This document shows, piece after piece, positions 53,901 to 63,420 of a stretch of DNA of 64,000 nt. Within the stretch, counting starts at the first letter, position 1; each line of letters opens with the position of its first letter. The stretch covers positions 1-64,000 of the forward strand of contig SAXG01000004.1 of NCBI GenBank assembly GCA_012932865.1, read 5' to 3'. The notes below the pieces were generated by a model. That model did no database searches. It saw only the letters and a list, made by a program, of their open reading frames with translations, and was not told where the DNA came from. The translations under genes were made by a program, and so were the position numbers. The DNA comes from Amylostereum areolatum. Its lineage: Eukaryota; Basidiomycota; Agaricomycetes; Russulales; Stereaceae.

Positions 53901-55018
53901 CAAAGCCGTCTTTCATGTCGATAGCATGGTCCCATGGTCGTCGGTCAGGCAGTCGCTCGGAGGTTTTTTTGTCGAATACAGGCGCGAAGTCGCGGTACGG
54001 TGGGGGGACTAAGTCTTCAAAGGTTTGCGGGTGTGCGTTCTCTTTTGAATGCTCTGCAAGCTTCCTTGCGCTTTTGTGAAGCCTGCGCGGATGGGTACTT
54101 GCATCTGGATTAAGGACCAGTCGGTTTCAGGGAGGAATTCCAGGCAGCGGCGTAGTTCCATTGATCTCCCAGTCTCGGAAGTACCAGTGGGTCCGCTCGT
54201 CGTCAGTCTTCAGTGAAGAGTCGTGCAGGGTAGAGGGGAGCGATGGACCTGTACGAACGCGAACACCTTTGCACTCTGCGTGCAGGAATGACATAAGTGG
54301 GGACTGGGGTCCAGGACACATATGTCGGCTCTGGGAAGGGATCGTCCAGAACGAGAGGTGTCCTCGGGGCTTTACCTGCTTCGAACCTTACACTGTGATT
54401 GGGACCAATGATGGTCTCCGTAGCTTGGTTGCGAGGTTTGTCACAGGAGGTTTGGACAGAGTGCATGAGGGAGGGGCAGCGGAGCATGTCAACACGGTCT
54501 CGTTGCCAGTCTATGGTGGGGTTGTGCTCATCGAGCCAGTCTGTTCCAAGGATCATGTCATGATCGCCGATGTTGGTGATGAAGAACTCAGCTTCTTCCT
54601 CATGGTATGCCTTTGAATCTTGCGAGTATATCCGGATCCGCTGGGTCATTGTGTCACGTACCCAGCCCATGATGTTCTTGGTGCCGTCCACGTTACGCAC
54701 GGGGAACGGGTTTTCTAGTCTTCTTGTGGTAAGCTTCTTGTGTTCAACAAAGCTTTGGTTCAGGATGATTCCTTCTGCGCCGCTATCAAGCAGCACGTCT
54801 GCGTTGATTTCTCTTTTGGTAACTCGCCCGATCAGCTTGACCTTGAGCGTGATTGATGGTGTCTGCCTGTTCTTGGTGACGGTAGACAGATACAAACACG
54901 AGGGATGCGATTGCTCACAGGTATGCATAGATGATAATACAGCAAAACGATTCGACAATGATACCAAAAGTCCTTTGCCTCCACCAGACGACGCGACTGG
55001 GGGGCGTTTCAAAAACCC
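50967..55018 (-). pseudogene. Gypsy element 2 Pol: protease, RT, RNase H, integrase, chromodomain
   Basis: Protease frame opens in -1 relative to gag at 55012: DVLLDSGAEGIILNQSF, ITNIGDHDMILGTDWLDEHN. RT is open over 53916-53383 with [18 protein letters not shown] and catalytic YMDDILVF. A frameshift at about 53405 is followed by an open frame to 52448: RNase H with LVEVDASDFATGGILSQ, IYDIYDKELLAIIRALEAW, VEIRTDHKNLEHF all present, then integrase start. Integrase (52440-51500) is in pieces with several frameshifts. The chromodomain near 51190 shifts frame at KKGIQY. Decay is milder than in element 1. Confidence 0.9.
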
Positions 55019-57159
55019 TGCGATTCCAGGATGTCCTTTAGCGATGCTACTGCCTGCTCCTTGCCTTCCGCATCCAGATCCTTCAGCTGGCGAGTGATCG
55101 CCGCGATGGTTTTGGACGGGTCAGAGACTGCTTTCGCGGTGGGCAGAGCCATGCTCGTCGACGGGGGAGGGGCCTTGGATCTAGTCTCCACTGCGCCCAC
55201 CCATTGTGCGCTCGAGTCGCGGTTGGGGCAGTCACGGGAGACATGACCGGTTTGCCGACACATGAAGCACTTGCCTTCACGCATCATCTTTGCGCGCTCG
55301 TCGTCTGTCAGCTTTGCGGGGCGGGTCGAGGTGTTGGTGAAGGCGCCAACTCGGCGCGACGAGGAGTCGTTGGCCAAACCGTTTGAGGTGAGCGCGACAG
55401 CCCCCTTGGACTGACTGCTCTTCCTCTCTGGGTTCTCTTCGAGCCACTGGTGGTTGATGTGGCGGGTGCGCTCCTTCCACTCTGCAAGGTTGGTGGGGAA
55501 TGGGTATGACCAGGCCACCTGCTTGCCAAGGTCACGCTGAAGTCCCTTCTTGAAAAAGTGGATTAGTGCCTCGTCGTCTTACCCTGACATGGTTGCCAGC
55601 ATCTCAAACTCGGTGATAAAGTCAGTGACATCCCGGGTGGTCATTGCGAGCTTGTTGATCTTACGCTGAGCTTCTATCTTCGGATTGACGGGCACAAAGT
55701 CTTTACCGAACCTCTCGAAGAGCTCTTTGTAGGAGTTGTAGTGGAGCGTCGGGGGCTTGAGGCCGAGGGCTTCGGCGTCTTCCTTCCTGTCTTCATTGTT
55801 GAAGAGCTCCATGCGGCAATGTGTGGCCCAGGCTTTCGCTGTGTTGTCCTCCATCAAACTGAGGAGGAGCATCATCTTTGCGTCATCTGTGGCGTAAATA
55901 TCTTTGTTAACGCGCAGGAACATGCGGAGCTCGAGGGAGAACCGGAGGGTATCGCGTCTATCGCCTTTGAAAGGCTTTGGCTTGGGGCCGATCTCCCACT
56001 TGGAGATGGCAGGTTTGGATTCGGTGTCGGACATCTTGTCGGAGGGGAGGGGGACGGTGAGGGATTGGGCGAGTTCTTGATCGAGGCGGCGTAGGGTTTC
56101 TCGTCGGTGTTCTTCTGCTTCTTCAACTTTGTCCTCAACTTGTTTTGCAATGAGAGAGTCAGCGGGGGAGAGGAATTGCTGGTTATGATGCCACGACCAG
56201 TGATCTTGGACGGGACTGAACGAAGTGGGCTGCCACTCAACGACTGAACATCCTGGGGTTCCGTTCTTATTCCGTCTATAGGTGTACCACTTCCTAGTTG
56301 TGTCATTGTAGTTGATTCCTTCTGGGGTCTTGACTACAGCACATCGACGGGGTGGGGGCGAGTTGGTAGGGGGAGGGTTCAAGAAGCGCTGTAGAATGTC
56401 TGCCGCAGTGGCAAAGTCCAATTCTTCAACATAGGGTTGTTCGTTGCGGTCATCAAAGTACCGGTCTTGACGTTGCGGGTCTGGTTTGTCGTGCAGCCAA
56501 CGTACGGATTCCTTAGTCTGCTGCGAGGTGAGGATATAGTATTCTTCGGGACAGTAGTCTCGAAAAACACCTGGGGGGAAGTTCAGATTGGGGGGACGAG
56601 GGACTGTGGAGGACGCGATGATGGTCTAGAAAAAGTCCGCCGTGACGGGGCGATGGCCGAGGAGTTTCTTGGTGAGGTAGCCGGCTTTTACTGCCTGGCA
56701 GATCTTGTGTTTGTGGTGGAGACAACGAAGGGTCTTACCCTTGATGGTGGGACAGAGGACTGGTGGCAGGGTAGATTCGGGGGTCCAGCAATTAAACTGG
56801 GAGACGGAGGTGAAACTGGTTTGGAGGATCGGGTTGGGGGCATTCTAGATGAGGTACATGTGGTAGGTGGGGGCGTGGAGGGTGAATTCAAGGCGTTCGA
56901 GATCTACGTTGATGCACGTAGTGATCCAAACGTATAGAGCGAGGACGACAGTACCGTGATCCTTATGCCACCTCCACTCGAAGATGCGGAAGTTGAGGCC
57001 ATGCACGGTCCAAAGATCTTTCTTGCAGAGGTTCTGTACGGGGACGAGGCAGTTGACGGTGACGGCGTCGGACCAGGGGTAGGGGAGTGGTGCGTCGTCG
57101 CGGGGGGTGATCGGCTTTCCGTTGAACGGGAGGAAAACTGGTGCGTTCGGGAGGTCCAT
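55009..57159 (-). pseudogene. Gypsy element 2 Gag with N-terminal extension
   Basis: ATG at 57159 opens MDLPNAPVFLPFNGKPITPR, DLWTVHGLNFRIFEWRWHKD, LEFTLHAPTYHMYLI, a stop near 56849, TIKGKTLRCLHHKHK, then VTADFF and TAG at 56626-56628, the same codon position as the TAG in element 1. The frame goes on with GVFRDYCPEEYYILTSQQTK, DFATAADILQRFLNPPPTN, GDRRDTLRFSLELRMFLRVN and DVTDFITEFEMLATMSG, another stop near 55580, then a zinc knuckle CFMCRQTGHVSRDC (55240-55280) and ends LESQGF-TGA at 55009. Gag binds and packages RNA; the extension is not a domain I recognise. Confidence 0.87.
55012..55018 (-). promoter_or_regulatory. Likely -1 frameshift heptamer GGGTTTT before the gag stop
   Basis: Minus strand reads CAG GGT TTT TGA in the gag frame, so G GGT TTT is a canonical X XXY YYZ heptamer right at the stop. 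Protease continues in the -1 frame. Confidence 0.6.
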
Positions 57160-57910
57160 GGTGGGAGGTTTTAACGTCGTAGAGACAGTCCAGGTATCAG
57201 AAACACAGTTTATGAGACCGATGGAACCGCCTAAGTCGCGATGATGGGAAGAGCGAGAGAGAACAAATGGATTCGAGAGTGTCAGGCCTAGGGTAGTGCA
57301 ACACAGGCTACAGTACCATATGATGAGATGGACAGTCTAAGGGAAAGGGAAGAGAAACACTGTCCTTATATACAAGTGGGAGCGATGGTGCGATGTGATG
57401 CGATAGTGGTGCGAGTGGGGGGAGACAATAGGAAAGGAGTCATGGGGCAGAGGACGGAAGTCCAGAGCGATGATGTCATAGATAAGGGGACGGAGTTCCG
57501 TTCGGAAGTCCTGGCAGTGATGTCGTCAGAGCATGTGATGCGGAGGAAAGTCATGTGCATCAGCAAAACTCTGAGTACTTGAGGTATCCTTGGACTTGGA
57601 GCAAGTGCCTTGGACTTGGAGATTTGCCTTAGAAGACCTTGGCCTTGGAAAGAATCTACTTACAGCCTTAGGTGAAATCAATGTGGCTTGGAACTGCCCT
57701 TGGAGTTTTTGTAGCTTACTTGGACACTTGGAATTTTAGTCAATGCCTTGTATATGGCCAAAACTTAAGATCTTTAAGATGCTAAGTCAGGACTTCTCGC
57801 GACTTGGCGAATTGTCGACACGAGTGCTCACGTGAGTTACTATTTTTGTTGGACTCGACGCCGCGTCATTTTTCCTCTCCTTGTCTTTGACTACAACGTC
57901 GTTCGTCGGT

Positions 57911-57970
57911 GTCGTTCGGTGTCGTTCGGTGTCGTTCGGTGTCGTTCGGTGTCGTTCGGTGTTGTCGTCG
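57911..57970 (+). repeat. 10-bp tandem repeat GTCGTTCGGT
   Basis: Five exact consecutive units plus a partial one. Confidence 0.9.
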
Positions 57971-58939
57971 GTGTTGTCATCGCCGCTAAGCTCGTCATCA
58001 CCGTCGCCGCCCTCCCTATCTCCATTCCGTCACCCTCACCATTACCGCTCCACCCTGAACACCCACACTGCCACGTCACGCCCTCTTCGTTCTCGACGCC
58101 TCTGCACTCGTGCTCGCTACCCCCACCGCCAGCCACGTCCACCGCATCCTCAACATCTACGCTCCCGTCGCGCTCAACAGCCGCTCCCTCGTCCCTCATT
58201 CCCCTTCGCGCTCAATGTCTGCGCGCCGTGGCGTCTTCGACATCCACGTGTGTCGCTCTCAACCACCCAGGCGCCTACACATTGCGTCACCCTTGATGTT
58301 CGCCTCGCCACCATGACACCCTCAACACCCCTACCTTTCTGTCCTCGACACCCCTGCCACCCCATCTTCGATGCCCCCTCCCTACCACCCCATCACTCCA
58401 TCTTCAACACCCTTGACACCACAACCTCAGGCTCGATGCCCAACTGCCCCGTTCGTGCCCCACTCCGTCGTCCTCGATGTCCCTACCCCCGTCCTCGATG
58501 CCCCCACCGTTATGTCCTCAATGCACCCACCGCGGTGTCCCCAGGCCCTTGTCACCGCGTCCCCAGGCCCTCATCACCGTGTCGTCAACGCCTTCGTCAC
58601 CACGTCTACAATGCCCTCGTCTCATCCCCCTCGTCACCACGTTCCCGACCCCCTTGTCTCAACGCCCTCGCCACCGCGTCATCAACGCCTTCGTCACCGC
58701 GTTCTTAACACCCTCGTCTCAACGCCCTCGTCGCCGTGTCCCCACCACCCTCGTCACTGCACCCACCACGGCGTCCCCAACGCCCTCGTCTCAACGCCCT
58801 CGCCACCACGTCATCAATGCCTTCGTCACCGCGTCCTCAGAATGACGAGGAGGAGGTCCAGCTGAACGAGTCTCCGTGTACGCATTTTGAAAATTTGTTG
58901 TTCTTTGGTGTTGCTGGTGCTGACAGGGGTGCGTAGGAC

Positions 58940-59199
58940 ATGATCCTGTTCACGGTCGTTGGCTCGGAGAGCAACGTGATCATTGGTGGCAAGTTGGTGC
59001 GCGGGCACAAGAACCGCTAGGGCGTGATGAACGTCGAGGACAAGACGCACTGCGAGTTCGTCTCGCTGCGCTTTTTTTTTCACTTGTTATTTGTATGGTC
59101 ATGCGTCCGCTGATGCTGCTTCTACTGGGTGTGCTATACAGGACCCACTTGCGGGACCTGCTCGAGATGGCGGCACAGATCCACTACGAGGTGTTCCGC
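58940..59199 (+). pseudogene. Captured septin gene fragment
   Basis: 58940-59071 reads MILFTVVGSESNVIIGGKLV then RGHKNR, a stop, and GVMNVEDKTHCEFVSLR. This aligns with the septin block after the GTPase domain (PFAVVGS...GRKYPWGVVEVEN..HCDFVKLR), with the conserved Trp codon TGG turned to TAG. After an apparent intron ending in ACAG at 59141, 59142-59199 reads THLRDLLEMAAQIHYEVFR, matching the septin RTHMEDLRE..HYE.YR segment. Septins are filament-forming GTPases of the cell cortex and septum. Here there is no GTPase domain and the sequence lies inside a transposon, so it is a captured, non-working piece. The match is from remembered family consensus. Confidence 0.8.
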
Positions 59200-59751
59200 T
59201 TGTTGCTGTGTCTCCACCGCCCTTGCCCCACCACCCTCGTCACCACACCCACTGCGGTGCCCCCAACGCCCTTGGTGCTGTCTTTGCTACCCCACTCCTC
59301 CTACCCCACTCCCCTGTTGTGTACCTGTACCTACATCTGATAGTGTAACCCATGTACCCCATCTATAGAATAATGAATAATTATTTTTTAAACCCTAAAA
59401 TATGTGCACAAAACAACTTGGATATGTCTTAGGAGCTCCTTGCAGAATCTGAGGCTACTTGAGCATGTCCTTGGGCATCCAAACCTAGCTTGGGGCTTCT
59501 GGATTACAACCTTTATGACCTTGAGGCCTACTTGCCAAGTGGACCCAAGGCTCCTCCCAAGGCAAATGTGACCTTGGGCCAGTAAGTGACCTGGCTTGGG
59601 CAAGGCGCATGTTACTTGGGGCTTGGGCCCTTGGGGGCCTTGCCCAAGGGCCCCAAGGGCCTGTCAAGTACTCAGAGTTTTGCTGATGTGCCGTGACGCG
59701 TCGTGTGTACAAGGTCTGCAAACAAAGAGAGAAAAGGAGCGATCCGTGACA

Positions 59752-61165
59752 TCCAAGCCATTTGACAAGGTATTCAATGCCGTGTTTGTTGTGTGTGGGT
59801 CGTGAGTCGAGGATGGCTTCAATCTCATATTCCTTGTCTTCATCGACCAGTTCTGGAGGTGGTTGAGTGAAGTTGGGGTCATGGGCATCCGTCTCTTTAT
59901 ATGCTGAGAGAAGCAAGGCATAGAAGACAGGGTGGATACGCCATTTAGGAGGGAGTTGAAGGCGGTAAGTCACTGGTCTGAGGATGTCAGTGATGGTGAA
60001 TGGGCCATGTTGTTTTGCTGCAAGCTTAGCTTTTGGACGTGTGGTCTTCAGGTTCTTACCATCCAGCCAGACCTTGTCACCGACTTCAAAGTGCACTCCT
60101 TCCTGTGTTGAGTCGCCATTGTAGCGCTTCATCAGGTTGTGTGCCGTTTCAAGACTGGCTTGCGATTCCTTGCGTATTTCTTCGAGGTGCTGGAAGCGTT
60201 CTTCGACAGTGAGGTTTTTGGAGATGGGGTTGACAGAGGGGATCATTGTCGGCAGAAAACCGTAGAGCAGCTTGAATGGGGCGCGACCTGTAGCCGACTG
60301 GACACGAATGTTGTGTGAAAATTCGACAAAGGGGAGGTACTTCACCCAGTTGTCCTGTTGATAGTTGCAACATGCCCAGAGGTATTGCTCAAACTCCTGG
60401 TTCGCCCGTTTGCTTTCACCGTCTGTTTGAGGGTGGTATGCTGTGCTCATCGAAGCCTTGATTCCGAGTTCGGCCCAGGTCTCTTGCATAACCTTGCTTG
60501 CATACTGTGGGCCACGATCAGAGATCATCTGTTCCCACAGTCCATAGTGTTGCCACACACGGTCCAGCAGGATGTCGACAGTGCCGTTACTATCGATCTT
60601 TTTGGTGCACAGTGCAATGCAGATGGCCTTGGAGAGGCGGTCTACGATCATGCAGATAGTGTTGTATCCATCCGAGGGAGGTAGATCAGTAACGAAGTCA
60701 GTTGTGATCACCTCGAACGGGCGTTCTGGGATGGCATTGAGGATCATGTCGACGTGGGGGTGCTAGGGCCAGTTTTTGGTCGCTTGACAAATGGCGCATC
60801 CTTCGACGTAGTCGCGTACAAAGACGGACATCCCTGGCCACCAGTATTCTTGACTGAGGAGTTTGTATGTCTTGTGGCGACCTGGATGCCCTGCCATTGG
60901 TGAGTCATGGAATGACTTGACAATGCCATGACGTAGCTCAATGTCTGCAGGTACATAGACCTTCCCTCTGAACAGAATCATCCTGTCTTCTAGGTTCCAT
61001 TCTTGAAGGTCCTTGACAAGTGATCGTGGTCCATTGCGAAGTATGGCATCATGGCTTGTACAACTTCAGCGTCTTTGATGCACACATCTTGGATGTGTCG
61101 GCGTAGGTCAGCATCGCCTATGGTGGTTACAGTGCGCGACCAAGTAGCACAGATACGGAAGTACA
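59752..61165 (-). pseudogene. Gypsy element 3 integrase and chromodomain start
   Basis: Minus strand from 61150: YFRICAT, GDADLRRHIQDV, then RGKVYVPADIELRHGIVKSF, an H2C2 finger HDSPMAGHPGRHKTYKLLSQ with CAIC, core FEVITTDFVTDLPPSDGYNT, MISDRGPQYASKVMQETWAE and [20 protein letters not shown]; the D, D and E are all readable. Then VGDKVWLDGKNLKT, RIHPVFYALLLSAYKETD and the chromodomain start KHGIEYLVKWLG at 59757-59790. One stop at about 60763. RT, RNase H and gag of this Gypsy are missing: at about 61165 the frame passes into a Copia gag. Confidence 0.88.
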
Positions 61166-61892
61166 GATCGAAGCTGGTGAATGCGGTCATGATGCCAGGT
61201 CTGGAGTAGATCTCCTCCAGGACCTCCCAGGCACCATAGGACAATGTGCAGTACTCTATCTTGCTGCGCACAGCAGTGACGCAAGCGAGTTTGAGAAGAC
61301 CGAAGGCTGCATCATCGTTGTCTTCCCAGTCTCCTCTGACTTCATTGTAGTCTTTGCCAGAGAGAGTGGAGAGTTCCATCTTGGGTGCCAATGTAATTTG
61401 GATGGTAAGTTCACCCTTGGCTTCTGCATCCTTCTTCTTCTTCTCGAAGCTAGTGATCTCTGTGCTCGTTGAGGGACGAGGCTTCTGGCTATTGACAATG
61501 TGCCACAGTTTCCTGCTTTGCAGCAGGTCCTGCATGTTGCGCGACCAGGATTTCCAGTTCGTCACATCAAGTTTGATGAAGCTGGAAGGGAGCGAGTTTG
61601 AAGATATGATAAGTCTTGGTGGCGATAATCTGGGTTGAGGAGCGGTCAGACCCAGATCCCAAAAGTCGCAAAGAGGCAGCAACCCTCCTCTGTGTCTGTA
61701 CTCTAAACCAGAAACCCAAAGGTTCCTGCTCTGCCTCAATGTCCATGCGCGCCTATAGTACTTGTATGAACAGTTATAGTATGTGATGCGCAGTTGTAAC
61801 AGGTGCTCCAGGGTGGATTGACTACCTCCCTCTGGATTGGGACACCTAAACCGGTCTGCACTTAAGGGCACCAGCCAACCATTCACAAGCAC
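61166..61892 (-). pseudogene. Copia-type Gag fused in frame to Gypsy integrase
   Basis: ATG 61892 opens a frame that runs uninterrupted to 60990. Its first 240 residues hold a Copia Gag core: SSFIKLDVTNWKSWSRNMQD, LLQSRKLWHIVNSQKP, EAKGELTIQITLAPKMEL, FGLLKLACVTAVRSKIEY, YGAWEVLEEIYSRPGIMT. Around 61165 it becomes Gypsy (YFRICAT...). Copia protease, integrase and RT are absent. This may be a deletion or template-switch junction between two retroelements. Gag would bind element RNA. Confidence 0.75.
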
Positions 61893-62341
61893 CTATAGCA
61901 TCACGCTAGCCTCCCCTAGTGCTTGCCTAATTACCTAAGTATAGTAATTATGTACTGGCTTACTGACGACACAAGCATTGCCAGAGACCCTTCCTTCCAG
62001 CTTCCTCAAGTGAGGTCACTTGGTTTCAGGGTGCTACGACACTACACGTCCTAATACATCTTCAGGGCGGCTGGAAACAAAACGCCCGCACGCAACCTGG
62101 GTAAGTAAAAGACCATGCCCCTAATGGGCCAAACTGTATCGTAGTATGTAGAGGGACAGAGGACTAGAGGACTCGCAACGGCTTCTGCCCACTTCAGAGC
62201 TCCCTCGCCGTGCTCGTATTACTCCTTCAGTGCGATAACACAATGCAAGGCCCGGGGCCAAGCAAATTGGGGAGCGAGTGGGACTAATGAAAGTTACTCG
62301 CCTTTGAAAAACTTTGTACAACTTGAGGGCTAGATAGATAG
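61893..62341 (-). other. Copia leader between primer site and gag
   Basis: No gene. It lies between the half-tRNA primer site and the gag frame, as a 5' leader should. Confidence 0.5.
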
Positions 62342-62357
62342 GCCAGGGCCCATAACC
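62342..62357 (-). promoter_or_regulatory. Primer-binding site matching the initiator-tRNA anticodon stem-loop
   Basis: Directly after the LTR end TTCAACA the minus strand reads GGTTATGGGCCCTGGC. It is complementary, with one or two changes, to the anticodon arm of initiator methionine tRNA (GCTGGGCCCATAACC), the half-tRNA primer known for Drosophila copia and relatives. Confidence 0.65.
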
Positions 62358-62670
62358 TGTTGAACAGACTTATGCAAGTCAGTGAGATGCTCAGTCGAAG
62401 GGATACTTCGAGTGTTATGTATTATACCTTATGCAAGTCAGTGAGACGCTATAGTAAGGTATGTAAGTCAAAGAGAAATAAGTAGAAGGTATAAAGGATT
62501 GCTCACCTCAGTCAAAGGGATACTTCGAGTGAGGAGGCAGGACAAAATACGAGAGCCTTATATACCCAAACTGCTGTGCCATAAGAGCCAATCATAAAAG
62601 CTGTAAGAAAATGGTGCCATAGTGTAGCATAATCAATCAGCGCCAAGAGTGCGCTCAGTCATCCACCACA
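62358..62670 (-). repeat. Copia 5' LTR (outer end approximate)
   Basis: The inner end TGTTGAACA (plus) at 62358 is firm. The outer end near 62670 is chosen from TGTGGTGG on minus and is uncertain. It contains GGGTATATAAGG (minus, about 62560) and two copies each of TTATGCAAGTCAGTGAGA and AGGGATACTTCGAGTG. Transcription would run leftward into gag. Confidence 0.55.
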
Positions 62671-63420
62671 GCTTTCATGTGAAAGCATACAGTAAGAATC
62701 ACATGCTCCGCACAGCCTCGGATGGGAAGTGGGAGATATGCATGTCCGGGTTGGGAAGCTTTTGGCTATGGCTGTTGCACAAACTGAGTGTGACATCTGC
62801 TTCAAACACCTGCACATCCATATCTCATGCTTCCCTCCCTCTCTTCCTCCCAAATCTTTTGGAGCATCAAGGGGCATTATATCACATACAGATACAGGCT
62901 TTATTACAATTTTATTCCCCCTATAAAAATACATATTCACAGAATATCCGTTTTTGGGCAGAAAACACACCTGTTTCACTGCATCTTAGGTTATATCGTC
63001 CCCTGCATGTACACAGGTCAGTAGGTATTTTTTACATACATTCCTAACATACATGATGACATTTTGAAACACTTGAATGTACAGTATTGACCTGTTCACA
63101 GGCACAGAAAATGGAGGACAGTTTACGTGACCAGTTGATCTCAGGCACTGATCTTTGTATCATCACTCGAATTGGACATCCGAGAGAGATGTACCACTGC
63201 AATTAGTTCAATATGGACTATATGTAACTATACATGGCCTTTGATCACATACCCAATGTCCGTAATGCAGTGGTAATGCTTGTGGGCACTGTTTTTGGGT
63301 GTTTTTTGGCTGTAAAAAACATATTTTGCATATAACACCGCTCCCAAAGGAGAGAACACTTAGATACTTTCAATCAAGCATTGTATATATGTAATCTACC
63401 TTATCTAATATTCAGAATCG
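62671..63420. other. AT-rich DNA, no gene recognised
   Basis: No frame with protein-like composition and no repeat matching the rest of the window. Confidence 0.4.

Larger units (their letters stand above)
57558..59688. mobile_element. 2.1-kb TIR element carrying septin exons
   Basis: Perfect 25-bp inverted ends starting CATCAGCAAAACTCTGAGTA. The 3' LTR of the host Gypsy gives the empty site; the insertion duplicated TG (or TGTG if the end is set two bases in). Subterminal zones are rich in CTTGGACTTGGAG and CCCAAGGGCC motifs. Inside: GTCGTTCGGT repeats (57911-57970), a C-rich tract (57990-58850), a septin fragment (58940-59199), and an AT-rich piece. No transposase, so it depended on another element. 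Superfamily is unclear: the short TSD could fit CACTA-related groups. Confidence 0.88.
50526..59751 (-). mobile_element. Gypsy element 2, complete with TSD, nested in element 3
   Basis: Both LTRs, gag and pol present, flanked by perfect TCCAA (50521-50525 and 59752-59756). Without the 2131-bp element in its 5' LTR it is about 7.1 kb. It is the best-preserved Gypsy here and closely related to element 1. Confidence 0.94.
57195..59751 (-). repeat. Gypsy element 2 5' LTR, split by a TIR element
   Basis: Two parts, 57195-57557 and 59689-59751, join to a normal ~424-bp LTR; its outer plus-strand start reads TATCAG instead of TGTCAG. The split lies in GTCATGTGCCGTGACG, which is intact in the 3' LTR near 50880. 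Confidence 0.9.
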
